From Rubellimicrobium arenae (GTDB lineage: Bacteria > Pseudomonadota > Alphaproteobacteria > Rhodobacterales > Rhodobacteraceae): a stretch of DNA of 64,000 nt. The notes beneath the pieces were generated by a model. That model did not search any database. It was not told the DNA's origin and saw nothing but the letters and a program-made list of their open reading frames with translations. Below, one piece after another: positions 10,913 to 19,357 of this stretch; position 1 is the stretch's first letter; every line of letters starts with the position of its first letter. Where the stretch lies: contig NZ_JAFMST010000007.1 of NCBI RefSeq assembly GCF_017916275.1, forward strand, positions 186,001 through 250,000, in the 5' to 3' direction. The position numbers were made by a program, and so were the translations under genes.

Positions 10913-11479
10913 ATGGACCACCCGCTCGAAACACGGACCGGCCTGCCCGACGCGCTGCGCGTCCTGCTGGCCGACCACCCCCGCGACGGCTGGGCGCGCG
11001 ACCCCAACTTCGCCGGCCTCGTGGAGATGTGGCTCGACCGGCACCTGCTGTTCCGGCGGCTGATGGCGGCCATGCGGGCCGACGCCGAATCCGTGCTGGA
11101 CGGCCGCATGGACCCCCGGGCCTGGGGCGGGCGCACCTCCCGGCTGGGCGGCCACTTCGTCGGCGACCTCCATGGGCACCACAGGGTGGAGGACGACCAC
11201 TACTTCCCCCTGCTCGTGACCCGCGACCCCCGGCTGGAGCAGGGCTTCGCGATCCTCGACCGCGACCACCACGCGCTCGACGGCCACCTGAACGCCTTCG
11301 TGGAGGAGGCGAACGGCGCGCTGCGGGTCCTCGACGCCCCGGGCTTCGCGACCGGGGCGGGACGCTTCCACGCCGGCCTGATCCGGCTGGAGCGTTTCCT
11401 CGACCGGCACCTGACCGACGAGGAGGAGCTGATCGTCCCCGTCATCCTGCGCGACGGCCCCGATGCGGTGGGCGGCTGA
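10913..11479 (+). CDS. Hemerythrin-like (HHE) domain protein
   Basis: A 188-residue cytoplasmic helical protein. Candidate di-iron ligands are visible as HGHHRVEDDHYFP (about residue 85), DRDHHALDGH (about 121) and HLTDEEELIVP near the C-terminus, in the spacing of HHE cation-binding proteins. Such proteins bind oxygen, nitric oxide or iron, or sense them; the substrate cannot be told from sequence. It is divergent from oppA and lies just upstream of the LysR regulator of the formate dehydrogenase operon with a 31-base gap. No strong Shine-Dalgarno precedes the ATG. Confidence 0.8.
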   Translation: MDHPLETRTGLPDALRVLLADHPRDGWARDPNFAGLVEMWLDRHLLFRRLMAAMRADAESVLDGRMDPRAWGGRTSRLGGHFVGDLHGHHRVEDDHYFPLLVTRDPRLEQGFAILDRDHHALDGHLNAFVEEANGALRVLDAPGFATGAGRFHAGLIRLERFLDRHLTDEEELIVPVILRDGPDAVGG

Positions 11480-11510
11480 CGCGGACGCGGCGCTGCGCTA
11501 GCCTGCCCCG

Positions 11511-12389
11511 ATGATCGACAAGCTCGAGATGTTCATCGCGCTCGCCCAGGCGCGGCACTTCGGCCGCGCGGCGGAGTCCGTGGGGGTGGCCCAGCCCTCC
11601 CTGTCCGCCGCCATCCGGCAGCTCGAGGAGCAGCTGGGCGTCATGCTGGTCCGCCGCGGCTCCCGCTTCGGCGGCCTCACGCCCGAAGGGGAGCGGGTGC
11701 TGGACTGGGCCAAGAGGATCGTGGCCGACGCCCGCGCCATGCGCGAGGAGCTGCGGGTCGGCCGCGCGGGCCTGTCGGGCAGCCTGCGCCTCGCGGTGAT
11801 CCCCACGGCGCTGGCCGCCGCCTCGCGCCTGACCGCCGCCTTTGCCGAGGCGCATCCCGAGGTCCGCATCACCATTCTCTCCGCCACCTCCATCGCCATC
11901 CTGGAGGATCTCGACGGGCTCAGGATCGACGCGGGGATCAGCTACCTCGACAACGAGCCCCTGGGCACCAAGGCCACGGTGCCGCTCTACGAGGAACGCT
12001 ACGCGCTGGTGGTGCGCGACGACCATGTCCTGGCCGGGCGGGAGTCGGCCGCCTGGGCCGAGACCGAGGGGCTGGCGCTCTGCCTGCTCACGCCCGACAT
12101 GCAGAACCGGCGCATCGTGTCCGGCCTCCTGGCCGAGGCGGGGGTCGCCGTCGCCCCCCGGATCGAGACGAATTCGACCATCGTGCTGATCGGCCATGTC
12201 CTGGCGGGCGGCTGGGCCACCATCCTGCCCCTCGTCACCGCCGAGATATTCCTCGAACATGGGCCGCTCCGCGCCGTGCCGCTCGCCGATCCCGACACCC
12301 GGCACCGGGTCGGCCTGATCGCCCCCGCGCGCGAGCCGCAGATGCCGCTGGTAGCCGCGCTGCTCGCCGAGGCGAAGAGGATGGCTTGA
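11511..12389 (+). CDS. LysR-family regulator, probable regulator of the formate dehydrogenase operon
   Basis: A 292-residue LysR regulator with an N-terminal winged helix-turn-helix (residues about 5-62, HFGRAAESVGVAQPSLSAAI) and a periplasmic-binding-like effector domain. It lies codirectionally just before fdsG, the position held by LysR-type fds regulators in other proteobacteria. A dyad with the LysR T-N11-A pattern starts two bases before the end of its coding sequence, suggesting control of the downstream operon. The inducer (formate or a related C1 compound) is inference. Confidence 0.88.
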   Translation: MIDKLEMFIALAQARHFGRAAESVGVAQPSLSAAIRQLEEQLGVMLVRRGSRFGGLTPEGERVLDWAKRIVADARAMREELRVGRAGLSGSLRLAVIPTALAAASRLTAAFAEAHPEVRITILSATSIAILEDLDGLRIDAGISYLDNEPLGTKATVPLYEERYALVVRDDHVLAGRESAAWAETEGLALCLLTPDMQNRRIVSGLLAEAGVAVAPRIETNSTIVLIGHVLAGGWATILPLVTAEIFLEHGPLRAVPLADPDTRHRVGLIAPAREPQMPLVAALLAEAKRMA

Positions 12390-12404
12390 TAGGGATATCC
12401 TATC
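12388..12404 (+). promoter_or_regulatory. Candidate LysR-type operator (T-N11-A dyad)
   Basis: GATAGG at 12388-12393 and CCTATC at 12399-12404 form a 6-bp inverted repeat around GATAT, containing TAGGGATATCCTA, a T-N11-A LysR box. It overlaps the end of the LysR gene and lies about 75 bases before the fdsG start, a normal place for activator binding. Confidence 0.55.
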
Positions 12405-12451
12405 GACCGACGGAAGCTTGATCTTGATTCCAGGGGCAAACTTGGCCAGAT

Positions 12452-12473
12452 GGCTCCCAGCCAATCGGGAGCC
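12452..12473 (+). promoter_or_regulatory. Hairpin that pairs the fdsG Shine-Dalgarno
   Basis: GGCTCCC (12452-12458) and GGGAGCC (12467-12473) form a perfect 7-bp stem with an 8-base loop. The 3' arm contains the GGGAG Shine-Dalgarno of fdsG, whose ATG is at 12477. If folded in the message it would block ribosome entry. If translation starts instead at ATG 12450, the stem lies inside the first codons. Confidence 0.5.
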
Positions 12474-12476
12474 CCC

Positions 12477-12935
12477 ATGCTCGACACAGCCGACTTCTCC
12501 TCGCGCCTGAGCGAGATCATTGCCGCTCACCAGCTCCAGGAGGGGCCGCTCCTGCCGATCCTCCACGACGTGCAGGCCGAATGGGGCCACATCCCCGAGC
12601 CTGCGATCCCCGCGATCGCCCAGGCGCTGAACCTCGGCCGGGCCGAGGTGCATGGCGTCGTCACCTTCTACCACGACTTCCGCGCCACCCCGGCCGGGAC
12701 GACCGTGATCAAGGTCTGCGCCGCCGAAGCCTGCCAGGCCCAGGGCGGCCGCGACCTCGTGCAGGCGACGCTGCGGGCCTTCGGCCTGCGCGACTACGGG
12801 ACCACGCTCGACGGCAAGGTCACGGTCGAGCCGATCTATTGCCTGGGCCTTTGCGCCTGCGGCCCCGCCGCCCTGGTCGGCGACCGCCTGATCGGCCGCG
12901 CCACGGCCCAAAGCCTCAAGGACGCCGCGCAATGA
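12477..12935 (+). CDS. fdsG: NAD-dependent formate dehydrogenase gamma subunit (NuoE-like)
   Basis: A 152-residue [2Fe-2S] thioredoxin-like subunit that passes electrons within the soluble formate dehydrogenase. Cluster ligands are KVCAAEACQAQGG (C-x4-C) and YCLGLCACGPAA (C-x3-C), as in NuoE. ATG 12477 is preferred because GGGAG precedes it and it gives the usual LxxIxxxH-type start; ATG 12450 would add nine residues. Its stop overlaps the fdsB start as ATGA. First structural gene of the fds operon. Confidence 0.92.
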   Translation: MLDTADFSSRLSEIIAAHQLQEGPLLPILHDVQAEWGHIPEPAIPAIAQALNLGRAEVHGVVTFYHDFRATPAGTTVIKVCAAEACQAQGGRDLVQATLRAFGLRDYGTTLDGKVTVEPIYCLGLCACGPAALVGDRLIGRATAQSLKDAAQ

Positions 12936-14458
12936 AGATCTACGTCCCCCGCGACGCCGCCGCCCGCGCCCTGGGCGCCGACCAGGTCGCCGAGGCCGTC
13001 CTCGTCGAGGCCAGCCGCCGTGGCATGACCATCGAGCTCGTCCGCAACGGATCGCGCGGCATGGTCTTCCTGGAGCCGCTGGTCGAGGTCGAGACGGCGC
13101 AGGGCCGCACCTCCTTCGGCCCGATGACGCCCGCCGACGTGCCCGCCCTGTTCGATGCGCCCGACACGCATCCCAAGGCGCAGGGTCCGGTCCAGCTCAT
13201 CCCGTGGTTCGCCCGGCAGACGCGCCTGACCTTTGCGCGCGTCGGCCTGATCGACCCGCTGTCGCTGGGCGACTACAAGGCCAACGGCGGCTTGGCCGGC
13301 CTGCGCCGCGCGCTGGAGATGTCCAGCGACGAACGCATGGACGAGGTCAAGGTCTCGGGCCTGCGCGGACGCGGCGGCGCGGGCTTCCCCACGGGGATCA
13401 AGTGGGACACGGTCCGGCTGGCCCAGGCGGACCAGAAGTACATCGTCTGCAACGCCGACGAGGGCGACTCGGGCACCTTCGCCGACCGGATGCTGATGGA
13501 AGGCGACCCCTTCACCCTGATCGAGGGGATGGCCATCGCGGGCCTGACCACCGGCGCGACCCGGGGCTATGTCTACATCCGCTCGGAATACCCCGACGCC
13601 ATCCACCAGATGACCGAGGCGATCCGCATCGCCCGCCTCAACGGCCTCCTCGGGCCGTCGCTCCTGGGCACCGGCCCCGCCTTCGACATGGAGGTCCGCG
13701 TCGGCGCGGGCGCCTATGTCTGCGGCGAGGAAACGTCGCTCCTCAACTCGCTCGAGGGCAAGCGCGGCACCGTCCGCGCCAAACCGCCGCTCCCCGCGCT
13801 CCAGGGTCTCTTCGGCAAGCCCACGGTCGTCAACAACGTGATCTCGCTGGCCACCGTGCCGTGGATCTTCGCCAACGGGGCGCAGCTCTACCGCGACTTC
13901 GGCCTGGGCCGGTCGCGGGGGACCATCCCGCTGCAGATCGCCGGCAACGTCCGCTTCGGCGGGCTGTTCGAGACCGATTTCGGCATGTCCCTGGGCGAGA
14001 TCGTCAACGAAGTCGGCGGCGGCACCGCCTCGGGCCGCCCGGTCAAGGCGGTGCAGGTCGGCGGCCCCTTGGGCGCCTACTTCCCGGCCTCCAAGTTCGC
14101 GACGCCCTTCGGCTACGAGGAGTTCGACGGCCAGGGCGGCCTGATCGGCCATGCCGGGATCGTGATCTTCGACGACTCCGTGGACATGCTGGCGCAGGCC
14201 CGCTTCGCCATGGAGTTCTGCGCCGTCGAATCCTGCGGCAAGTGCACGCCCTGCCGCATCGGCGCGGTGCGCGGCGTGGAGACCATCGACCGCATCGCCC
14301 AGGGCGACGCCGCAGCGATGCCGCTGCTGGTCGACCTCTGCGACACGATGCGGGATGGATCGCTTTGCGCCCTGGGCGGGTTCACCCCGTATCCGGTGAT
14401 GTCCGCGCTGACGCACTTCCCCGACGACTTCGCCCGCATGAAGGAGGCGGCCGAATGA
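12932..14458 (+). CDS. fdsB: NAD-dependent formate dehydrogenase beta subunit (NuoF-like)
   Basis: A 508-residue diaphorase subunit that binds FMN and NAD and reduces NAD+ with electrons from formate. An N-terminal thioredoxin-like stretch (about 1-110) precedes the NuoF core: GLRGRGGAGFPTGIKW (FMN/NADH loop), NADEGDSGTFADR, VGAGAYVCGEETSLLNSLEG and the [4Fe-4S] site ESCGKCTPCRIG. ATG at 12932 overlaps the fdsG stop. A DUF4287 gene follows with an ATGA overlap instead of fdsA directly. Confidence 0.95.
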   Translation: MKIYVPRDAAARALGADQVAEAVLVEASRRGMTIELVRNGSRGMVFLEPLVEVETAQGRTSFGPMTPADVPALFDAPDTHPKAQGPVQLIPWFARQTRLTFARVGLIDPLSLGDYKANGGLAGLRRALEMSSDERMDEVKVSGLRGRGGAGFPTGIKWDTVRLAQADQKYIVCNADEGDSGTFADRMLMEGDPFTLIEGMAIAGLTTGATRGYVYIRSEYPDAIHQMTEAIRIARLNGLLGPSLLGTGPAFDMEVRVGAGAYVCGEETSLLNSLEGKRGTVRAKPPLPALQGLFGKPTVVNNVISLATVPWIFANGAQLYRDFGLGRSRGTIPLQIAGNVRFGGLFETDFGMSLGEIVNEVGGGTASGRPVKAVQVGGPLGAYFPASKFATPFGYEEFDGQGGLIGHAGIVIFDDSVDMLAQARFAMEFCAVESCGKCTPCRIGAVRGVETIDRIAQGDAAAMPLLVDLCDTMRDGSLCALGGFTPYPVMSALTHFPDDFARMKEAAE

Positions 14459-14673
14459 CCGGCACGGTGAAAGGCCCCGCCTCCTACTTCCCCTCCATCG
14501 AGGCGAAGTACGGCCATCCCGTCGCCCACTGGCTGGACCTGATCGGCGGCCAGACGGACAAGCCCCACATGCAGATCGTGACCTGGCTCAAGGCCGAGCA
14601 CGGGCTTGGCCACGGCCATGCCAACGCCCTTGTCGCCCACGCCCTCGCCGCCCGTAAGGAATCCGCGTCATGA
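14455..14673 (+). CDS. DUF4287-domain small protein inside the fds operon
   Basis: A 72-residue protein matching the DUF4287 family: SYFPSIEAKYGHPVAHWLDL followed by WLKAEHGLGHGHANALVAHAL. Family function is unknown to me. It overlaps fdsB (ATGA at 14455) and fdsA (ATGA at 14670), so it must be cotranslated with the enzyme. Known fds operons run fdsG-B-A-C-D without it, so it is an insertion in the operon and may have a role in assembly or formate handling; that is inference. Confidence 0.85.
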   Translation: MTGTVKGPASYFPSIEAKYGHPVAHWLDLIGGQTDKPHMQIVTWLKAEHGLGHGHANALVAHALAARKESAS

Positions 14674-17591
14674 AGGACTTCATCATCCCCGGCCTGGACG
14701 GCGCGCCCGCCTTCTCCGACCGCGACTACGGCACGCCCGAACGCCATTCCCAGAAGATGGTGACGCTGACCATCGACGGCTTCGAGGTGTCGGTGCCCGA
14801 GGGGACGTCGGTCATGCGCGCGTCGAACACGCTCGGCATCACGATCCCCAAGCTTTGCGCCACCGACAACATGGAGGCCTGGGGCTCCTGCCGCCTTTGC
14901 GCCGTGGAGATCGAGGGGCGGCGCGGCACGCCCGCCTCCTGCACCACGCCGGTCACGCCGGGCATGGTGGTCCACACCCAGACGGCCAAGCTGCAGAAGC
15001 TCCGCAAGGGGGTGATGGAGCTCTACATCTCGGACCACCCGCTCGACTGCCTGACCTGCGCGGCCAATGGCGACTGCGAGCTTCAGGACATGGCGGGCGC
15101 CGTGGGCCTGCGCGACGTCCGCTACGAGGCGCCGGCCGATGGCGGCTTCCAGAACCACTTCCTGCGCAAGGACGCCTCGGGCGCGCCGAACCCGGAATGG
15201 CTGCCCAAGGACGATTCCAACCCGTACTTCACCTATGACCCGGCCAAGTGCATCGTCTGCTCGCGCTGCGTACGGGCCTGCGAGGAGGTGCAGGGCACCT
15301 TCGCGCTGACCATCGAAGGGCGCGGCTTCGACTCCCGCGTCTCGGCGGGCATGGCGGGCGACACCTTCCTGTCCTCGGACTGCGTCTCCTGCGGCGCCTG
15401 CGTGCAGGCCTGCCCGACCGCGACGCTTCAGGAAAAGTCGGTCATCGAACTGGGCACCCCCGACCGCAAGGTGGTCACCACCTGCGCCTATTGCGGCGTC
15501 GGCTGCTCCTTCGAGGCCGAGATGAAGGGCGACACCGTCGTCCGCATGACCCCCTGGAAGCACGGCAAGGCCAACCGCGGCCACTCCTGCGTCAAGGGCC
15601 GCTTCGCCTGGGGCTACGCCACCCACAAGGACCGCATCCTCGACCCGATGATCCGCGAATCCATCAACGACCCCTGGGAGGTCGTGACCTGGGACGAGGC
15701 GATCACCTTCGCCGCGACCAAGCTGCGCGGCATCCAGGCCAAGTACGGCGTCCGCGCCATCGGCGGCATCACCTCGTCGCGCTGCACCAACGAGGAAACC
15801 TTCCTCGTCCAGAAGATGATCCGCTCGGTCTTCGGCAACAACAACACCGACACCTGCGCGCGGGTCTGCCATTCGCCCACCGGCTACGGCCTGGGCCGCG
15901 CCTTCGGGACCTCGGCGGGCACGCAGGACTTCGACTCGGTCGAGCACACGGACGTCGTCATCGTCATCGGGGCCAACCCCACCGACGGGCACCCGGTCTT
16001 CGCGAGCCGCCTCAAGAAGCGGCTGCGCCAGGGCGCCAAGCTCATCGTCATCGACCCGCGCCGCATCGACCTCGTGCGGTCGGCGCATATCGAGGCGTCG
16101 CATCACCTGCCGCTGCGCCCTGGCACCAACGTCGCCGTGGTCACCGCGCTGGCGCATGTGATCGTGACCGAGGGCCTCTACAATGAGGCCTTCATCCGCG
16201 AGCGCTGCGACTGGGACGAGTTCCTGCACTACGCCGAGTTCGTGTCGCAGGGCCGCCATTCGCCCGAGGCCATCGCCCTCCTCACCGGCGTGGACCCGCA
16301 GGAGCTGCGCGCCGCCGCGCGCCTGTTCGCCCGGGGCGGCAACGGCGCGATCTACTACGGGCTGGGCGTGACCGAGCACAGCCAGGGCTCCACCACCGTC
16401 ATGGGCATCGCCAACCTCGCCATGCTGACGGGGAACATCGGGCGTCCGGGCGTGGGCGTGAACCCGCTGCGCGGCCAGAACAACGTGCAGGGCTCCTGCG
16501 ACATGGGGTCCTTCCCCCATGAACTGCCGGGCTACCGCCACGTCTCCCAGGACACCACGCGCGAGATCTTCGAAAAGCTCTGGGGCGCGGTGCTGGACAA
16601 GGAGCCGGGCCTGCGCATCCCGAACATGCTGGACGCCGCCGTCGAGGGGACGTTCAAGGGCCTCTACGTGCAGGGCGAGGACATCCTCCAGTCCGACCCC
16701 GACACCAAGCACGTCTCGGCGGGCCTCGCGGCGATGGAGTGCGTGATCGTGCAGGACCTGTTCCTGAACGAGACGGCGAACTACGCCCACGTCTTCCTGC
16801 CGGGCTCCACCTTCCTGGAAAAGGACGGGACCTTCACCAACGCCGAACGCCGGATCAACCGCGTCCGCCGGGTGATGATGCCCAAGAACGGCTACGCCGA
16901 CTGGGAGGTGACCATGCTCCTGGCCAACGCCATGGGCGCGGGCTGGACCTACACGCACCCATCCCAGGTCATGGACGAGATCGCGGCGACCACGCCGACC
17001 TTCGCGGGCGTCTCCTACGAGTTCCTCGAGGAGAAGGGCTCGGTCCAGTGGCCCTGCAACGAGCTGCACCCGGAAGGCACGCCGATCATGCACGTGGACG
17101 GCTTCGTGCGCGGCAAGGGTCGCTTCATCGTCACCGAATACGTCGCGACCGAGGAACGGACCGGGCCCCGGTTCCCGCTGCTGCTGACGACGGGGCGCAT
17201 CCTGTCGCAGTACAACGTCGGCGCGCAGACCCGCCGCACCGACAACGTCGCCTGGCACGCCGAGGATCGGCTGGAGATCCACCCCCACGACGCCGAGGTG
17301 CGGGGCATCAAGGAGGGCGACTGGGTTCGCCTCGCCTCCCGCGCCGGGGAAACCTCGCTGCGCGCGCTCATCACCGACCGCGTATCACCTGGGGTTGTGT
17401 ATACCACCTTCCACCATCCCGATACGCAGGCTAACGTCATCACCACGGACTTCTCGGACTGGGCGACCAATTGCCCGGAGTACAAAGTGACGGCGGTGCA
17501 GGTGGCTCTGACGAACGGACCCTCGGACTGGCAGGTGGACTATGGCCGGCAGGCGGACCTTTCCCGCCGAATCCTTCCTGCGGCGGAGTGA
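14670..17591 (+). CDS. fdsA: Formate dehydrogenase catalytic alpha subunit (molybdenum, bis-MGD)
   Basis: A 973-residue catalytic subunit oxidising formate to CO2. The N-terminal NuoG-like part has a [2Fe-2S] site (Cys63, 74, 77, 91), a His-ligated cluster (H123, C127, C130, C136), two ferredoxin-type [4Fe-4S] sites (C194/197/200/204 and C238/241/244/248) and the molybdopterin-proximal cluster (CAYCGVGC, 272-279, and C307). The molybdenum ligand is C400 followed by H401 (VCHSPT); it is Cys, not selenocysteine. Molybdopterin dinucleotide-binding domains fill the rest. ATG 14670 overlaps the DUF4287 stop; the 3' end overlaps the fdhD frame. Confidence 0.96.
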   Translation: MKDFIIPGLDGAPAFSDRDYGTPERHSQKMVTLTIDGFEVSVPEGTSVMRASNTLGITIPKLCATDNMEAWGSCRLCAVEIEGRRGTPASCTTPVTPGMVVHTQTAKLQKLRKGVMELYISDHPLDCLTCAANGDCELQDMAGAVGLRDVRYEAPADGGFQNHFLRKDASGAPNPEWLPKDDSNPYFTYDPAKCIVCSRCVRACEEVQGTFALTIEGRGFDSRVSAGMAGDTFLSSDCVSCGACVQACPTATLQEKSVIELGTPDRKVVTTCAYCGVGCSFEAEMKGDTVVRMTPWKHGKANRGHSCVKGRFAWGYATHKDRILDPMIRESINDPWEVVTWDEAITFAATKLRGIQAKYGVRAIGGITSSRCTNEETFLVQKMIRSVFGNNNTDTCARVCHSPTGYGLGRAFGTSAGTQDFDSVEHTDVVIVIGANPTDGHPVFASRLKKRLRQGAKLIVIDPRRIDLVRSAHIEASHHLPLRPGTNVAVVTALAHVIVTEGLYNEAFIRERCDWDEFLHYAEFVSQGRHSPEAIALLTGVDPQELRAAARLFARGGNGAIYYGLGVTEHSQGSTTVMGIANLAMLTGNIGRPGVGVNPLRGQNNVQGSCDMGSFPHELPGYRHVSQDTTREIFEKLWGAVLDKEPGLRIPNMLDAAVEGTFKGLYVQGEDILQSDPDTKHVSAGLAAMECVIVQDLFLNETANYAHVFLPGSTFLEKDGTFTNAERRINRVRRVMMPKNGYADWEVTMLLANAMGAGWTYTHPSQVMDEIAATTPTFAGVSYEFLEEKGSVQWPCNELHPEGTPIMHVDGFVRGKGRFIVTEYVATEERTGPRFPLLLTTGRILSQYNVGAQTRRTDNVAWHAEDRLEIHPHDAEVRGIKEGDWVRLASRAGETSLRALITDRVSPGVVYTTFHHPDTQANVITTDFSDWATNCPEYKVTAVQVALTNGPSDWQVDYGRQADLSRRILPAAE

Positions 17592-18450
17592 CGGGGACGT
17601 GATCTCCGGCATGATCCCGGCCTCGGCCCCCACGGCCCGCGTCCGCGCGGTCTCGCCCGAGGGGGTCCAGGTCGCGCGTTCCCTGCCCGAGGAAACGCCC
17701 GTCGCCTTCGTGTACAACGGGGGCACGCAGGCGGTCATGATGGCGACGCCCGCGGATATCGTGGACTTCGCCCTGGGCTTCACCCTGTCCGAAGGGATCG
17801 CGCCCCGCCACGCCCTCCCCGAGGTCGAGGTGATGGCCCACGACACGCCCTCGGGCCCGGGGATCGAGGCGCGGATGTGGCTCCCGCCCGAGGCCGAGCA
17901 GGCTCTTCGCGCCCGCCGCCGCGCGTCGGTCGGCCCGGTGGGCTGCGGCCTGTGCGGCATCGATTCGCTGGGCCAGGCGCTCCGTCCCCTGCCCGTCCTG
18001 CCCGAGGCCTATGCCGGCCTCACCACCGTCGACACCAAGTTCGCCCTGGGCGAGCTGCGCGACTGGCAGCCCCTCCACGACGAGACGCGGGCCGTCCATG
18101 CGGCCGGCTTCTGGCAGCCGGGGAACGGCATCCTCATGGCGCGCGAGGATGTGGGACGGCACAACGCGCTCGACAAGCTGATCGGGGCCATGGCGCGGGC
18201 GGGCATCGACCCCTCGATGGGCGCCATCGCCCTGACCTCGCGCCTGTCGGTCGAGATGATCCAGAAGACGGTCATGGCCGGCTGCCCCATCCTTCTCGCC
18301 GTGTCGGCCCCCACCGCCCGCGCGGTGCGGATCGCCGAGGCCGCGAACCTCACCATCGCGTCCACCTCGCGCGGCGAGGTGCAGGTCTTCACGCACCACC
18401 GCCGCATCATGACACGCCGCCGCAGGGAGGGGCCCCGCTTTGCCCGCTGA
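17542..18450 (+). CDS. fdhD: Formate dehydrogenase accessory sulfurtransferase FdhD (FdsC)
   Basis: A 302-residue sulfur carrier needed to sulfurate the molybdenum cofactor of FdsA. FdhD marks include the N-terminal ETPVAFVYNG substrate loop, FALGFTLSEG, the CGLCGIDSL motif holding the active-site cysteines, and AGFWQPGNGILMAREDVGRHNALDKLIG. Start is uncertain: ATG 17542 overlaps fdsA by 50 bases; ATG 17611 (residue 24), with GGGGA about 13 bases upstream, would avoid most of that overlap and keeps all conserved motifs. Confidence 0.93.
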   Translation: MAGRRTFPAESFLRRSDGDVISGMIPASAPTARVRAVSPEGVQVARSLPEETPVAFVYNGGTQAVMMATPADIVDFALGFTLSEGIAPRHALPEVEVMAHDTPSGPGIEARMWLPPEAEQALRARRRASVGPVGCGLCGIDSLGQALRPLPVLPEAYAGLTTVDTKFALGELRDWQPLHDETRAVHAAGFWQPGNGILMAREDVGRHNALDKLIGAMARAGIDPSMGAIALTSRLSVEMIQKTVMAGCPILLAVSAPTARAVRIAEAANLTIASTSRGEVQVFTHHRRIMTRRRREGPRFAR

Positions 18451-18661
18451 CGTCCAGAAGCTCGTTCGCATGGCGAACCAGATCGCCACCTTCTTCGACA
18501 CCCAGCCCGGCGACACGCAGGCGGCCGAGGTCGCGGCCCACCTCAAGTCCTTCTGGGAGCCGCGGATGCTCCAGGCCCTTTACGCCCATGTCGATGCGGG
18601 CGGCGCGGGCCTGTCGCCGCTGGTGCTCCAGGCGGTCGGGCGCCTGCGGGAGCCGGTCTAG
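18440..18661 (+). CDS. fdsD: Formate dehydrogenase delta subunit
   Basis: A 73-residue accessory protein of soluble formate dehydrogenase; family members help mature or protect the enzyme. The pattern KLVRMANQIATFF, VAAHLKSFWEPRM and a helical C-terminus match FdsD. The start is TTG at 18440, chosen because GGGAGG lies about nine bases upstream and the frame overlaps the fdhD stop. Its TAG stop shares CTAG with the stop of the convergent PAP2 gene. Confidence 0.9.
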   Translation: MPADVQKLVRMANQIATFFDTQPGDTQAAEVAAHLKSFWEPRMLQALYAHVDAGGAGLSPLVLQAVGRLREPV

Positions 18662-19269
18662 GCCCTCTGCCGTCGCAGCGCGTCCAGCGCCGCGTCCAGC
18701 ACGGGCGCGACCTGCGGCCAGGCAAGGTCGGTGATCGCCTCGGCGGCGACGCCCACCAGGGCCCCGGCCCCGACATCCGACGGGTAATGGGTGCAGCGAG
18801 GGATCTGGATCGCCGCGACCGCCGCGGCCGCGCCATAGGCCGGGATCGCCGCCTCGGGATAGACCCGGGCGACCGCGCGCGCCGCCGCGACCGCATCCGC
18901 CGTGTGCCCCGAGGGGAAGGAGTTGTAGTGCTTCCCCACCGGCCCCTGGAGGCCGCTTTCATAGCGCCCTTCCTCGGCCAGGACGTAGGGCCGCGTGCGC
19001 GTCACGATGTTCTTCACCGTGGACTTGAGCGCGGTGGCCAGCGCCACCGAGGCCAGGAGCCGCCCTCCGGCCTCGGCCACCCGCCGCTCGCCGGCGACAA
19101 GGCCCGCCGCCAGGGTCAGGGCGCCCAGCGCAAACATCGGGGGCTGGTCGGCCACCTCGCTCAACTGCCCGAGGGCATGGGTGACAGGATGCTGCCGGAC
19201 CCGGGCCGCATCCTCGGCCACGGCGCGATCGGCGTTCTCGACGGTTTCGATGAGGTCAGGGAGTGTCAT
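18658..19269 (-). CDS. PAP2-family membrane phosphatase
   Basis: A 203-residue protein of the phosphatidic acid phosphatase type 2/haloperoxidase fold. All three phosphatase motifs are present: KNIVTRTRPY, SFPSGHTA and PRCTHYPSDVGAG. Hydrophobic segments between them fit a multi-span inner-membrane lipid phosphatase (for example undecaprenyl-diphosphate or phosphatidate). ATG 19269 is preferred to an upstream extension of Arg/Gly-rich sequence with no domain. Convergent with fdsD; the two TAG stops share CTAG at 18658-18661. Confidence 0.85.
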   Translation of the reverse strand: MTLPDLIETVENADRAVAEDAARVRQHPVTHALGQLSEVADQPPMFALGALTLAAGLVAGERRVAEAGGRLLASVALATALKSTVKNIVTRTRPYVLAEEGRYESGLQGPVGKHYNSFPSGHTADAVAAARAVARVYPEAAIPAYGAAAAVAAIQIPRCTHYPSDVGAGALVGVAAEAITDLAWPQVAPVLDAALDALRRQRA

Positions 19270-19357
19270 GCCCCCCGAACGCGCGGGCCATCCGAAAGTT
19301 GCGGCGCCCCGGCCCGGGTTCCCCCGGGGCAAGACGCCCCCGGTCAGAGCGCCCCCG

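Noticed and set aside
14484-17288. A 934-codon minus-strand open frame opposite fdsA
   Set aside because: Composition (Gly, Val, His, Asp-rich) and lack of motifs mark it as a shadow of the fully conserved fdsA gene.
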